Assembly: GCA_021741465.1 (NCBI GenBank)
Contig: JAIOXV010000014.1
Span: forward strand, 1-33,701
DNA from: Paracoccaceae bacterium
GTDB taxonomy: Bacteria > Pseudomonadota > Alphaproteobacteria > Rhodobacterales > Rhodobacteraceae
Direction: 5' to 3'
DNA: 33,701 nt
A program made the position numbers and the translations under genes. The notes under the pieces were generated by a model. It was not told where the DNA came from, made no database searches, and worked only from the letters and a program-made list of their open reading frames with translations. Within the stretch, counting starts at the first letter, position 1, and each line of letters starts with the position of its first letter. This document shows, piece by piece, positions 17,262 to 26,307 of the stretch.

Positions 17262-18439
17262 TAACCGTGGAAGAGGCGCTTCAGCGCTGCTTTGCCCTTG
17301 TCACCCCGATGCCCGCCGAAACCGTGGCGCTGCGACAAGCGGCGGGCCGGGTTCTGGCGGCCCCCGCCCTTGCCCGGTTGACCCAACCGCCCTTTGACGC
17401 CTCGGCCATGGACGGCTATGCCCTTGGCCGCGCCGCCGCCGCCGGAGCGCGCTATCGCGTCATCGGAGAGGCCGGCGCAGGCCATGGCTTTACAGGCGCA
17501 CTCGCCCCCGATCAGGCCACCCGCATCTTTACCGGCGCCCCCCTGCCAAAGGGCGCGCAAACCATTGCCATTCAGGAAGATATCACGGTTTTCGGCCCTG
17601 AGATCACGGTAACGGGCGCCACCACCCCGGGCGACAACATCCGCCCGCGCGGGCAAGACTTTCACGAAGGCGACGCCCTGTCCGCCCCGCGCCGCTTGCG
17701 TGCCAATGATCTGGCGCTGCTGGCGGCGATGAACATTGCAACCGTGGATGTCGCCCGCCGCCCGGTGGTCGCCATCATCGCCACGGGCGACGAATTGGTG
17801 ATGCCCGGCGAAACCCCCGGGCCGGACCAGATCGTGGCCTCCAACCTTTTTGCCCTTGCCGCCTTGGCCGAGGCCGAAGGTGCCGAGGTGCGGCTTTTGC
17901 CGATCGCCCGCGACACGGAAGAGGAATTGCGCCAGGTCTTTGCGCTGGCTGAAGGGGCGGATCTGATCGTCACGATCGGCGGGGCCTCGGTGGGCGACCA
18001 TGATCTTGTGGGCAAGGTGGCCGCAGATCTGGGGCTGGAACGCGCGTTTTGGAAAATTGCCATGCGGCCGGGAAAACCGCTTATGGCGGGGCGGCTTGGC
18101 ACATCGGTAATGCTGGGCCTGCCCGGCAATCCGGTCTCGGCCATTGTCTGCGGCCATCTTTTCCTGCTGCCGATGCTGCGTGCGATGCAAGGCTTGGCGG
18201 CAGAACCGGCGCGGACGCTGCGCGCCGAACTTGGGCAGGATGTCGGCCCGGCTGGCCCGCGCGTCCACTATATGCGCGCCAAACTGACCCCCGGCGAAGG
18301 CCTGCCCCGCATCGCGCCCTTTGTCGCGCAGGATTCAGCGCTTTTGCGCATTCTGACCGAAGCAGATGCGCTGCTTGTCCGCCCCTTGGGCGACGGTCCG
18401 CGCAAGGCGGGCGAGGCTGTGGACTATCTGCCGTTATAA
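17258..18439 (+). CDS. moeA: Molybdopterin molybdotransferase
   Basis: MoeA inserts molybdate into adenylylated molybdopterin, the last step of basic cofactor assembly. The 393-residue protein follows the family order: N-terminal domain with [14 protein letters not shown] (about 46-59) and the entry motif [19 protein letters not shown], a hinge with [15 protein letters not shown], then the MogA-like domain with [11 protein letters not shown] and [15 protein letters not shown]. The conserved [10 protein letters not shown] and [12 protein letters not shown] follow. A small C-terminal beta domain completes it. It starts within the moaC stop and ends 78 bases before lexA. Confidence 0.95.
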   Translation: MITVEEALQRCFALVTPMPAETVALRQAAGRVLAAPALARLTQPPFDASAMDGYALGRAAAAGARYRVIGEAGAGHGFTGALAPDQATRIFTGAPLPKGAQTIAIQEDITVFGPEITVTGATTPGDNIRPRGQDFHEGDALSAPRRLRANDLALLAAMNIATVDVARRPVVAIIATGDELVMPGETPGPDQIVASNLFALAALAEAEGAEVRLLPIARDTEEELRQVFALAEGADLIVTIGGASVGDHDLVGKVAADLGLERAFWKIAMRPGKPLMAGRLGTSVMLGLPGNPVSAIVCGHLFLLPMLRAMQGLAAEPARTLRAELGQDVGPAGPRVHYMRAKLTPGEGLPRIAPFVAQDSALLRILTEADALLVRPLGDGPRKAGEAVDYLPL

Positions 18440-18457
18440 GGGTTTTGTGACGGCCGC

Positions 18458-18486
18458 TTGACACAAGTCGTGAACAAGGGTAGAAC
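18458..18486 (+). promoter_or_regulatory. lexA promoter
   Basis: A consensus -35 TTGACA (18458-18463), a 17-base spacer and a -10-like TAGAAC (18481-18486) place the transcript start near 18493, about 25 bases ahead of the lexA ATG. The -10 overlaps the LexA operator. Confidence 0.7.
18472..18486. promoter_or_regulatory. LexA operator (SOS box, GTTC-N7-GTTC type)
   Basis: GAAC-N7-GAAC on the plus strand (18472-18475 and 18483-18486) reads GTTC-N7-GTTC on the minus strand, the direct-repeat LexA box described for Rhodobacter. It covers the spacer end and the -10 of the lexA promoter, so LexA would repress its own gene. Confidence 0.8.
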
Positions 18487-18517
18487 ATAACGGCAACAAC
18501 GGCCCACGAGGTGTGGA

Positions 18518-19204
18518 ATGCTGACCCGTAAACAATTGGAACTTCTGGATTTCATCAAGACCCGGATGGATCGTGATGGCGTCCCGCCTTCGTTTGACGA
18601 GATGAAGGATGCGCTTGATCTGCGGTCCAAATCCGGGATCCACCGGCTGATCACGGCGCTGGAAGAACGCGGCTTCATCCGCCGCCTTGCCCACCGTGCC
18701 CGCGCGCTGGAAATTGTGAAACTGCCCGAGGCGATGGAAAAACCCGGCTTCACGCCCAAGGTGATCGCGGGTGACAAGGTTGATCCACCGCGCGCCGCCC
18801 TGTCGGTGGAAGCGGTTCATGCCATGGAACTGCCCGTCATGGGCCGTATCGCGGCAGGGGTGCCGATTGAGGCGATCAGCCATGTGTCGCACCATGTGGC
18901 GGTGCCGGGCAGCATGCTGGCGGGCAAAGGTCTGCACTACGCACTTGAGGTCAAGGGCGATTCGATGATCGAAGCCGGAATTAACGACGGCGATGTCGTC
19001 GTGATCCGCGAGCAAGCCACTGCCGAAAACGGTGATATCGTGGTGGCGCTGGTCGAAGACCATGAAGCAACGCTGAAGCGCTTTCGCCGTCGCGGCAACA
19101 TGATCGCGCTTGAGGCGGCAAACCCCGCCTATGAAACCCGCGTTTTCCCCGACCATATGGTCAAGGTGCAAGGGCGTCTTGTCGGACTGATCCGCAACTA
19201 CTGA
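18518..19204 (+). CDS. lexA: SOS response repressor LexA
   Basis: LexA represses DNA damage genes and cleaves itself when RecA filaments form. The 228-residue protein has the winged-helix N-terminal domain (1-65, [33 protein letters not shown]) and a C-terminal S24 peptidase domain. The cleavage site is Ala113-Gly114 in [10 protein letters not shown], and the Ser/Lys dyad is Ser149 ([10 protein letters not shown]) and Lys187 (ATLKRF). An extended linker (about 68-100) is typical of alphaproteobacterial LexA. GAGGTG precedes the ATG. The 3' end overlaps the convergent comEC gene by 7 bases. Confidence 0.96.
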   Translation: MLTRKQLELLDFIKTRMDRDGVPPSFDEMKDALDLRSKSGIHRLITALEERGFIRRLAHRARALEIVKLPEAMEKPGFTPKVIAGDKVDPPRAALSVEAVHAMELPVMGRIAAGVPIEAISHVSHHVAVPGSMLAGKGLHYALEVKGDSMIEAGINDGDVVVIREQATAENGDIVVALVEDHEATLKRFRRRGNMIALEAANPAYETRVFPDHMVKVQGRLVGLIRNY

Positions 19205-21342
19205 ATATCTTGGGACAAGATCTCTCTGCGCGGGATCAGGGGTGGCAGATCGGGGGCTGGGTTTTGCCCCATCCAGATCCGTGCGCTCCGGGCGGCGGGG
19301 ATGATCTGCCACGCCGTTCCGTCCGGCCAAATGGCCAAAGCCCCGGTCTGGCGCAGGATCTTGCGGTCAATCACCCGACAGGCCGATGGCACGCCGCCAT
19401 CGACATAGGCTGAAACGATGACAAGATCGGCCTGGGCGCAGGCGGCGGCAAGGTCGGGTTCCTTGCCCGTCAGGGCAACGCCACGCAAACCCTTGCCTTG
19501 GGCTTGCCCGTTCAGCTCAAGCCCGGACATTCGGCCAGACAAAGCGGGCAGTGTAAAGACCCGCGCCGATTTCGGCCCTGCAAAACCGGGCCGCAGCGCG
19601 GCTGCGTCTTGCGCAGCAAGATCCCCGTCATTTTCCAGCCAATTCCCTGCGGTAAAGCCTGCACCCTTCGCCACCGACAGCGCCCTGCCCTGCGGGCCCA
19701 TCAGCCCGGCCAGGCCCCCATCGCTGCTGATAAGCAGGGCCGGCCGCTCTGACACGGCCCAAAGCCCCATGCCAAGCGCCAGCGGCAGCACCGCGCCCGC
19801 CCGGGCCCGCCCGCGCATCAACACCAGCCACGCCCCCGCCGCCACAATCAGCGGCATGACCCAAGGCCCCGGCGCCACAATCGGGGTGACCGCGCCATGC
19901 AACCCCGCAACCCAATGGGCGATAAACAAAATCCAGCGCGCCGCCAGCCCCATGACCCAAAGCGCCGGCCCCGCAAGCCCGATCGGTGCCAAAAGGGCCG
20001 CCACGGCGCCTGCGCCCATCAGCAGGCTCATCATCGGTACGGTCAGCAGGTTTGCCACCAGCCCATAATCGGTAAATCGGTTGAAATGGGCGGCGGCGAA
20101 GGGCGCGGTGGCGATCCCGGCCACGACCGAGGACAGAACCAGCGTGAAAGCCGGAATGATCCAGCGTGGCAACCGCTCTTGCATCACCCGCCGGTCCAGC
20201 CCGCCAAAAGCCGCGATCAAGGCCACGGTGGCGGCAAAAGACAGCTGAAACCCCGGCTCGGTCAGGCTCTCGGGCTGCCACAACAACAGCACCACCCCCG
20301 ACAACGCGACCGACCGCATCGTCAGCGCCCGCCGGTCAAAAAGCACGGCCCCCAGCATGACTGTCACCATCAAGAACGCCCGCTCGGTCGCCACATTGGC
20401 CCCTGACAGCAAAAGGTAAAACAGCGCCACCCCAAAGGCCACAACCGCCGCCAGCTTCTTTGTGTTCACGCGCAACGCCAAAGGCGGCACCAGCGCCAGC
20501 CCATAGCGCACCAGCACAAAGACAAAACCGGTCAGAAAGGCCATGTTCATGCCCGAAATCGCCAGAAGATGCGCCAGATTGGAATCGCGCAAGGCGGCTA
20601 CGGTGTCTTTGGAAATGCCCGAACGGTCCCCCGTCATGGCCCCGCTGGCAAAGGCGCCCGCGTCCCCCGGCAGCGCGGCCATGATGCCGCGCGACATGTA
20701 CATGCGCAGCCGGTTGATGACCTGCACACCGGGCCCCGGCTCTTGCCACAGGACCATCGGACTGCGGGTATAGCCCACAGCGCCCAGCCCGTCGAAAAAC
20801 GCCATGCGGCGAAAATCAAACCCGCCGGGTTCGGTCGGCCCTTCTGGCGCGGCAAGCCGGGCAGTGACCAGCACCACCTGCCCCGGATCGGGCACCGGGG
20901 TATCGCCGCGCAAGGAAATCCGCACGAGGCGCGGCGTGGTTTCAGCCGGGCGGTCGCCCAGAACCACCTGGTCCAAGGTGATGCGCAGGGCGTCAGAACC
21001 CGATCGGTCCACCTCGATGATCCGGCCCTGCACGGGGCCGTAAAACGGCCGATCAAGCATTGGGCTGGCAACCCAATGCGCGCGCGCGCCTGCCGCCAGA
21101 AACCCGACCGCCACGCAAAGCGCGATCACCGCCAGCGGCTGGGCCAGATCGGGTCCGCGCCGCCAAAACCACAGCGCCGGCCCCAGCGCCACCACCGCGG
21201 CGCCATAGCCTTTCAGCCCCGGCTCTTGTTGCAGCCCAAACCACAGGCTGATCCCCACCCCAAGGAAGATGGGAACCCACGGGAACAAGAGCCCCCGCAT
21301 CATCAAAAGCGCCTCGAGCGGCCAGATCAGCCAGCGCACCAT
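19198..21342 (-). CDS. comEC: ComEC/Rec2 family DNA uptake channel
   Basis: ComEC forms the inner-membrane channel for single-stranded DNA in transformation; in Rhodobacter capsulatus it is needed to receive gene transfer agent DNA. The 714-residue protein has N-terminal membrane segments and a DUF4131-type extracellular OB-like region (about 90-215, including [33 protein letters not shown]). The competence domain (about 225-505) contains the signature [18 protein letters not shown] and about eight membrane helices. The C-terminal part (about 545-714) sits where a beta-lactamase-like domain is expected, but no HxHxDH metal motif is visible. The ATG at 21342 follows AAGGTGG; a GTG three codons upstream is possible. 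It is convergent with lexA. Confidence 0.92.
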   Translation of the reverse strand: MVRWLIWPLEALLMMRGLLFPWVPIFLGVGISLWFGLQQEPGLKGYGAAVVALGPALWFWRRGPDLAQPLAVIALCVAVGFLAAGARAHWVASPMLDRPFYGPVQGRIIEVDRSGSDALRITLDQVVLGDRPAETTPRLVRISLRGDTPVPDPGQVVLVTARLAAPEGPTEPGGFDFRRMAFFDGLGAVGYTRSPMVLWQEPGPGVQVINRLRMYMSRGIMAALPGDAGAFASGAMTGDRSGISKDTVAALRDSNLAHLLAISGMNMAFLTGFVFVLVRYGLALVPPLALRVNTKKLAAVVAFGVALFYLLLSGANVATERAFLMVTVMLGAVLFDRRALTMRSVALSGVVLLLWQPESLTEPGFQLSFAATVALIAAFGGLDRRVMQERLPRWIIPAFTLVLSSVVAGIATAPFAAAHFNRFTDYGLVANLLTVPMMSLLMGAGAVAALLAPIGLAGPALWVMGLAARWILFIAHWVAGLHGAVTPIVAPGPWVMPLIVAAGAWLVLMRGRARAGAVLPLALGMGLWAVSERPALLISSDGGLAGLMGPQGRALSVAKGAGFTAGNWLENDGDLAAQDAAALRPGFAGPKSARVFTLPALSGRMSGLELNGQAQGKGLRGVALTGKEPDLAAACAQADLVIVSAYVDGGVPSACRVIDRKILRQTGALAIWPDGTAWQIIPAARSARIWMGQNPAPDLPPLIPRREILSQDIQ

Positions 21343-21428
21343 CCCCGCCACCTTGTTTTGCGCCCCGCGATTGCCTAAAGCTTCGCCGATCCTAGACCCC
21401 TCATGGTTTCTGAAAGGTTAACTCCGAT

Positions 21429-22832
21429 ATGACCGCGCCCGTCGTCACCCGCTTCGCCCCCTCGCCCACCGGATTTTTGCACATCGGCGGCGGACGGACG
21501 GCGCTGTTCAACTGGCTTTATGCCCGCGGCCGTGGCGGCAAGTTCTTGCTGCGCATCGAAGACACTGACCGCGAACGCTCCACCCCCGAGGCAACGGCCG
21601 CGATTTTGAAGGGCCTCACCTGGTTGGGTCTGGACTGGGACGGCGATGTCGTCAGCCAGTTTGAACGCAAAGACCGCCACGCCGAAGTGGCCCATCAGAT
21701 GCTGGCCCGCGACACCGCCTATAAGTGCTTTTCGACGCCCGAAGAGATTGCCGCCTTCCGCAGCGAGGCCGAGGCAAAGGGGGCCTCTTACGCCGTCTTT
21801 CAAAGCCCCTGGCGCGATGCAGACCCGGCCAGCCACCCCGATGCGCCATATGCCATCCGCATGAAGGCCCCGCGCAGCGGCACCAGCGAAATTCGCGATG
21901 AGGTTCAGGGAATCGTAACCATTAAGAACGAAACATTGGATGACATGATCGTTCTGCGCTCGGACGGCACGCCGACCTATATGCTGGCCGTGGTGGTGGA
22001 CGATCACGATATGGGCGTGACCCATGTGATCCGGGGAGATGACCATCTGAACAATGCCGCCCGCCAGCAAATGGTTTATGATGCGATGGGGTGGGCCGTG
22101 CCGGTCTGGGCCCATATTCCGCTGATTCATGGGCCCGATGGCAAAAAGCTGTCCAAGCGCCACGGCGCAACCGGGGTCGAGGAATATCAGGCCATGGGCT
22201 ACCCGGCTGCGGGCATGCGCAACTATCTGACGCGGCTTGGCTGGGCGCATGGTGATGCCGAGATTTTCACCAGCGCCGAAGCAATGCAGATGTTCGATCT
22301 GAAGGGAATCGGTCGCGCTCCGGCGCGGCTGGATTTCAAGAAGCTGGAAAACACCTGCGGCCATCATATGGCGATGACAGATGATGCTGCACTGCTGCAT
22401 GAATTGCAGGCCTTTTTGATTGCCGCCGGAAAGCCTGCCCTGACCGCAGCACAACATGACCGGTTGTCACGGGGGCTTTACTGCGTGAAAGATCGCGCAA
22501 AGACCTTCCCGGAACTGCTTGAAAAGGCACAGTTTGCGCTGACGGAACGCCCCGTTGTCGCCGATGAGGCCGCGGCAAAGGCGCTGGACGCGGTATCCCG
22601 TGGTATACTGAAATCATTGACGCCGCGCCTGCAAAATGCTAGCTGGACAAAGGACGCGCTTGAGACGATCCTGAATGATGCAGCCGCAGAAAACGGGATT
22701 GGCTTTGGCAAGCTGGCCGCGCCCTTGCGGGCCGCCTTGGCCGGACGGGCTGCCACGCCCAGCGTGTTCGACATGATGCTTGTCATCGGTCGGGATGAGA
22801 CGATTGCACGGCTGACGGACGCGGGCGCTTAA
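21429..22832 (+). CDS. gltX: Glutamate-tRNA ligase
   Basis: GltX charges tRNA-Glu and, in alphaproteobacteria lacking glutaminyl-tRNA synthetase, often also tRNA-Gln for GatCAB amidation. The 467-residue class I synthetase begins with [21 protein letters not shown] (HIGH-type motif HIGG at 18-21) and [12 protein letters not shown]. The KMSKS-type loop is [10 protein letters not shown] (239-247). The tRNA-binding Rossmann part ([26 protein letters not shown]) and a helical anticodon-binding C-terminus complete it. Many relatives carry two gltX copies, so it may be one of two. AAAGG precedes the ATG. It is divergent from comEC with an 86-base gap in which I see no convincing promoter. Confidence 0.95.
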   Translation: MTAPVVTRFAPSPTGFLHIGGGRTALFNWLYARGRGGKFLLRIEDTDRERSTPEATAAILKGLTWLGLDWDGDVVSQFERKDRHAEVAHQMLARDTAYKCFSTPEEIAAFRSEAEAKGASYAVFQSPWRDADPASHPDAPYAIRMKAPRSGTSEIRDEVQGIVTIKNETLDDMIVLRSDGTPTYMLAVVVDDHDMGVTHVIRGDDHLNNAARQQMVYDAMGWAVPVWAHIPLIHGPDGKKLSKRHGATGVEEYQAMGYPAAGMRNYLTRLGWAHGDAEIFTSAEAMQMFDLKGIGRAPARLDFKKLENTCGHHMAMTDDAALLHELQAFLIAAGKPALTAAQHDRLSRGLYCVKDRAKTFPELLEKAQFALTERPVVADEAAAKALDAVSRGILKSLTPRLQNASWTKDALETILNDAAAENGIGFGKLAAPLRAALAGRAATPSVFDMMLVIGRDETIARLTDAGA

Positions 22833-22869
22833 GGCACCCGTCCAGCGGCCAAGACCGGAAGAACGCGGC

Positions 22870-22888
22870 CCGACAACAGGTTTGTCGG
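22870..22888 (+). promoter_or_regulatory. Hairpin in the gltA leader
   Basis: CCGACAA (22870-22876) and TTGTCGG (22882-22888) form a 7-bp stem with a 5-base loop, 22 bases before the gltA ATG. No T-run follows. It could be the end of the gltX transcript or a stabilising leader structure. Confidence 0.35.
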
Positions 22889-22910
22889 AGCCTTAGATGG
22901 GGGACGGAAG

Positions 22911-24206
22911 ATGGCCGAACAGACCAAGACCGCAACGCTCAGCCTTGACGGCAAGACCTATGATTTGCCGGTCTATGCACCGACGATGGGCCCGGAAGTG
23001 ATCGATATCGGAAAGCTTTATGCGCAGGCCGATGTCTTTACCTTTGATCCCGGCTTCACCTCGACCGCGGCCTGTGAAAGCGCCATCACCTATATCGATG
23101 GTGACAAGGGCGAATTGCTGCACCGCGGCTATCCCATCGACCAACTGGCAGAACAATCGAACTTTCTTGAAGTGTGCTACCTGCTGCTTTACGGCGAATT
23201 GCCCTCGGCCGCCCAGCTGGCGGATTTTGTGGCGCGCGTCAGCAAACACACCATGGTGCACGAACAGCTGCACAACTTCTTCCGCGGGTTCCGCCGTGAC
23301 AGCCACCCGATGGCAACCATGGTGGGCGTGGTTGGCGCCATGTCGGCGTTTTATCATGACAGCCTTGACATCAACGACCCCTGGCACCGCGAAGTCGCCT
23401 CGATCCGCATGATCGCAAAGCTGCCGACCATCGCCGCCATGGCCTATAAATACTCGATCGGTCAGCCCTTCGTTTACCCCAAGAACGCGCTGAGCTTTGC
23501 CGGCAACTTCCTGCACATGTGCTTTGCCGTGCCGTGCGAGGAATATGTCGTCAACCCGATCCTCGAAAAGGCGATGGACCGCATCATGATGCTCCACGCC
23601 GATCATGAACAGAACGCCTCCACTTCGACCGTGCGTTTGGCGGGCTCCTCGGGCGCCAATCCCTTCGCTTGCATCGCGGCCGGCATCGCCTGCCTTTGGG
23701 GCCCGGCCCATGGCGGCGCCAATCAGGCCTGCCTTGAGATGCTAAAGGAAATCGGCACTGTTGACCGCATCCCTGAATTCGTCGCCAAGGCCAAGGACAA
23801 GAATTCGGGTTTCCGCCTGATGGGATTTGGCCACCGGGTCTACAAGAACTTCGATCCGCGCGCCAAGGTGATGAAAGAATCCGCCGACGAGGTGCTGGAG
23901 CTTTTGGGCGTGCACAACAACCCGCTGCTGCAGGTTGCCAAAGAGCTGGAACGTATCGCGCTGGAAGACGAATATTTCATCTCGAAAAAGCTCTATCCCA
24001 ACGTGGATTTCTATTCGGGCATCATTCTTGAGGCGATGGGCTTCCCCACCTCGATGTTCACCCCGATTTTCGCCATCTCGCGCACCGTTGGCTGGATCAG
24101 CCAGTGGAAAGAGATGATCGGGGAAAAGAACCAGAAAATCGGCCGTCCGCGCCAGCTGTATATCGGCGCGGCAAAGCGCGACTATGTCAATCTGCGCCAG
24201 CGCTAG
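22911..24206 (+). CDS. gltA: Citrate synthase
   Basis: Citrate synthase condenses acetyl-CoA with oxaloacetate at the entry of the TCA cycle. The 431-residue type II (hexameric, NADH-sensitive class) protein has an N-terminal beta-rich domain. Its catalytic residues are His267 ([10 protein letters not shown]), His308 ([19 protein letters not shown]) and Asp366 (NVDFYSGI). The C-terminus [20 protein letters not shown] is typical of proteobacterial GltA. A ribosome site (GGACGGAAG) lies directly before the ATG. It follows gltX by 78 bases and ends at a strong intrinsic terminator. Confidence 0.96.
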   Translation: MAEQTKTATLSLDGKTYDLPVYAPTMGPEVIDIGKLYAQADVFTFDPGFTSTAACESAITYIDGDKGELLHRGYPIDQLAEQSNFLEVCYLLLYGELPSAAQLADFVARVSKHTMVHEQLHNFFRGFRRDSHPMATMVGVVGAMSAFYHDSLDINDPWHREVASIRMIAKLPTIAAMAYKYSIGQPFVYPKNALSFAGNFLHMCFAVPCEEYVVNPILEKAMDRIMMLHADHEQNASTSTVRLAGSSGANPFACIAAGIACLWGPAHGGANQACLEMLKEIGTVDRIPEFVAKAKDKNSGFRLMGFGHRVYKNFDPRAKVMKESADEVLELLGVHNNPLLQVAKELERIALEDEYFISKKLYPNVDFYSGIILEAMGFPTSMFTPIFAISRTVGWISQWKEMIGEKNQKIGRPRQLYIGAAKRDYVNLRQR

Positions 24207-24225
24207 GCCAGAAAACCATATCTGC

Positions 24226-24255
24226 AAAGGGCGGTCCAGACGGGGCCGCCCTTTT
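24226..24255 (+). terminator. Rho-independent terminator of gltA
   Basis: AAAGGGCGG (24226-24234) pairs with CCGCCCTTT (24246-24254) around an 11-base loop, and the stem runs into TTTT, 20 bases after the gltA stop. Confidence 0.85.
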
Positions 24256-24349
24256 CACATTGCGCTTGGCCACCAAAACCGGCAGCTTTAATCGTGCTGC
24301 CCAAACATTTCATGGGGGTCTGGGGGTGTGAAATCCCCGGTCGCAATGC

Positions 24350-25084
24350 GTGAATCAAGATATCGGCCGCCTCGCCGCACTCGACATCGCCCGCAGCGCC
24401 GCCCTTCTGGGCATGGTGGCCTTTCACATTGTCTTTGACCTGCAGATGTTTGGCTATGTGCCCTATGGCATCACGGCCGAGCCGTTCTTTTATTGGCACG
24501 CCCGCACGGTTGCGGGCAGTTTTCTGTTTCTGTCGGGCTTTTCACTGTGGCTGGCGCATGGGCAGGCCATCCGGTGGCCGGCCTTCTGGCGACGTTGGAT
24601 CAAACTTGCAGCGGCGGCGGCTTTGGTCACCGCAGGCACCTATGCCGCCTTTCCAGATTACTTCGTCTATTACGGCATTCTGCACAGCATTGCCGTCAGC
24701 AGCCTGATCGGCCTTGCCTTTCTGCGCCTGCCCGCAGGCACCACCGCCGCCGCCGGTGCCGCGGTCATGGCGGCCAGCTACGCCCTGCCGTCAGACAGCT
24801 TTAACGCGCCGCTGCTGCGCTTTTTGGGGCTTGCAACCGAACCCGCCGTGACGGTGGATTTCGAACCCATCTTCCCCTGGCTCGGGCCCTTCCTTTTGGG
24901 GATCGCGGCGGCAAAGGCCGCAAGCGCGCTGCGACTTTTGCCAAGGCTTGCCCTGCCCCACAGCCCTGTGACGCGCCTCTTGGCCTGGCCCGGCCAGCAC
25001 AGTCTGGTGATCTATCTGATCCACCAACCCCTGCTGGTCGGGGCGCTGCAAGCCTTTGCCTTCCTGTCAGTCTGGTTGTTCTGA
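24350..25084 (+). CDS. DUF1624 (heparan-alpha-glucosaminide N-acetyltransferase-like) membrane protein
   Basis: A 244-residue integral membrane protein with about seven hydrophobic segments. The N-terminus RLAALDIARSAALLGMVAFHIVFDLQMFG matches the DUF1624/HGSNAT family, membrane acyltransferases related to the YeiB/OpgC superfamily; the conserved histidine in MVAFHIVFDL is in the first helix. Later marks are GSFLFLSGFSLWL, YYGILHSIAVSSLIGL, FPWLGPFLLGIA and the C-terminal HSLVIYLIHQPLLVG, typical of this superfamily. The start is a GTG at 24350, the only start codon downstream of the in-frame stop at 24329; no clear ribosome site precedes it. The acceptor is unknown. It ends 8 bases from the convergent DUF2235 gene. 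Confidence 0.82.
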   Translation: MNQDIGRLAALDIARSAALLGMVAFHIVFDLQMFGYVPYGITAEPFFYWHARTVAGSFLFLSGFSLWLAHGQAIRWPAFWRRWIKLAAAAALVTAGTYAAFPDYFVYYGILHSIAVSSLIGLAFLRLPAGTTAAAGAAVMAASYALPSDSFNAPLLRFLGLATEPAVTVDFEPIFPWLGPFLLGIAAAKAASALRLLPRLALPHSPVTRLLAWPGQHSLVIYLIHQPLLVGALQAFAFLSVWLF

Positions 25085-25092
25085 GCCAAAGC

Positions 25093-26166
25093 TCAAAACA
25101 AACGCGTCAGGGGCCAGGGCATCCAGCTCCATGCCCGGTTGCCTTCGGCGGTGGGGTGAATGGATTCTGACATATCCCTGCCCACCACCCGCGGGCGGCG
25201 CAGCAAGAAAAGCTTGGCCCAGCCGCGGGTTGTGCCATAGGCCGGGGCACCGGCATCGCAAGGGAAGCGCGTGCGCCAGCCCGTCGGCAAGCGCAGGCCA
25301 ACCGCCTCGGCCCGCTCCAGCATCCAGACCAAGGGAATGTTGGCCAAAGGCCGTGCCGCAGGAAAGGTACCAACCTGCCCGCCCACATCCGAATGCCCGC
25401 CGCGAAACCACACCTGCTGCACATTGCCCGCCCAACCCGGCGGGCATTCCCACATCACCGGATCAAACACCGCCCGCGTTTCGTTCAAAGCCAGCGCCTG
25501 AAAACCATGGCGGATCGAAGGACCAAGGTGATGGTTGTGAAACTGATGCTGCTTGTCGGTCAGCATCCACAAAAGGGGCAGCCGCAGCCCCAGCGCCTTG
25601 ACGGTATCCCAAACTCCGATCATCTCGATCGGGGCCTCGGGGTGGCAATGCGCACGTGAAAACGCCTGCGCCGCCGGGCTGTCGGGGCCGCTGCGGTAAT
25701 GGCGATAAACCTGCCGGATCACCCGCTCGGTCGCCTCTTCGCGCCGCACAAGGCCAACGCGGTCGATCGCGCCGGCAAGGCTGCGCACGGCAAAGGCACC
25801 ACGGGAATAGCCAAACAGAAAAATCCGGTCTCCGGGCCGATACTGGCTGGCCAGCCAGCCATAGGCCCGGGCAATCTGGCGGTTGATACCGCGGCCTTGC
25901 AAAAAGCCCCAGGCGTAGCGAATGCCTTCCCATTGCAGGCCTTCTTCATAATAGACCCGGCGATGAACGCCTTGCTGATCTTCCAAAAGCAGCTTCAGCA
26001 ACAGCCCCGCATTGGTTTCATAGCCCGGGTCAAGCAAGGACAGCGTGCCGTCCAGAATGATGACATGATCGACGACACCGCGCGCAAGTCCCTGCGGCGG
26101 AGGCGTGGCGGGATCGACCGTGGCCACAGGACGGCCACGCCACCAGCGCGATGCGCGTTCGATCAA
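25093..26166 (-). CDS. DUF2235 family alpha/beta hydrolase
   Basis: A 357-residue protein of the DUF2235 family, which includes Tle1-type phospholipases. The N-terminal DHVIILDGTLS and a GxSxG elbow in IFLFGYSRGAFAVRSLAG (Ser121) are visible, with later acid/base candidates in IGVWDTVKALG and WFRGGHSDVGGQ, the expected order for the family. Loops HQFHNHHLGPSIRHGFQALALNE are also family-like. The start is placed at the TTG at 26166, after GGGGGG and just before ERASRWWRG; the longer ATG-initiated frame (26268) would begin inside the decarboxylase terminator hairpin. No type VI secretion genes are nearby, so a housekeeping lipase-like role is as likely as an effector role. Confidence 0.78.
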   Translation of the reverse strand: MIERASRWWRGRPVATVDPATPPPQGLARGVVDHVIILDGTLSLLDPGYETNAGLLLKLLLEDQQGVHRRVYYEEGLQWEGIRYAWGFLQGRGINRQIARAYGWLASQYRPGDRIFLFGYSRGAFAVRSLAGAIDRVGLVRREEATERVIRQVYRHYRSGPDSPAAQAFSRAHCHPEAPIEMIGVWDTVKALGLRLPLLWMLTDKQHQFHNHHLGPSIRHGFQALALNETRAVFDPVMWECPPGWAGNVQQVWFRGGHSDVGGQVGTFPAARPLANIPLVWMLERAEAVGLRLPTGWRTRFPCDAGAPAYGTTRGWAKLFLLRRPRVVGRDMSESIHPTAEGNRAWSWMPWPLTRLF

Positions 26167-26250
26167 AGACGTGGCACACCCCCCGGGAACGATCCCCGCT
26201 TGCCCTCTGCTTTTCCCAATCTTAGCAACGAATTGGTTAAGAAGATGAGC

Positions 26251-26283
26251 AAAACCGCGCCTCTGCAAGAGAGACGCGGTTTT
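26251..26283 (-). terminator. Rho-independent terminator of the decarboxylase gene
   Basis: AAAACCGCG (26251-26259) pairs with CGCGGTTTT (26275-26283), with an inner CTCT/AGAG stem and one mismatch. It ends in TTTT on either strand and lies 24 bases past the decarboxylase stop, so it works in the minus direction and may also be bidirectional. Confidence 0.85.
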
Positions 26284-26307
26284 CTGCGGCCGATCCTGAC
26301 GGAAAGG

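Noticed and set aside
21480-21491. Apparent degenerate HIGH motif (HIGG) in glutamate-tRNA ligase
   Set aside because: HIGG is the normal form of this motif in bacterial GltX proteins, and the KLSKR loop is intact.
24258-24348. Inverted repeat CATTGCG ... CGCAATG flanking the gap before the DUF1624 gene
   Set aside because: Seven-base arms 77 bases apart are expected by chance, and there is no transposase or target duplication.
26167-26268. ATG start at 26268 for the DUF2235 gene
   Set aside because: That codon lies within the loop and stem of the strong decarboxylase terminator, so a transcript covering it is unlikely to continue into the gene.
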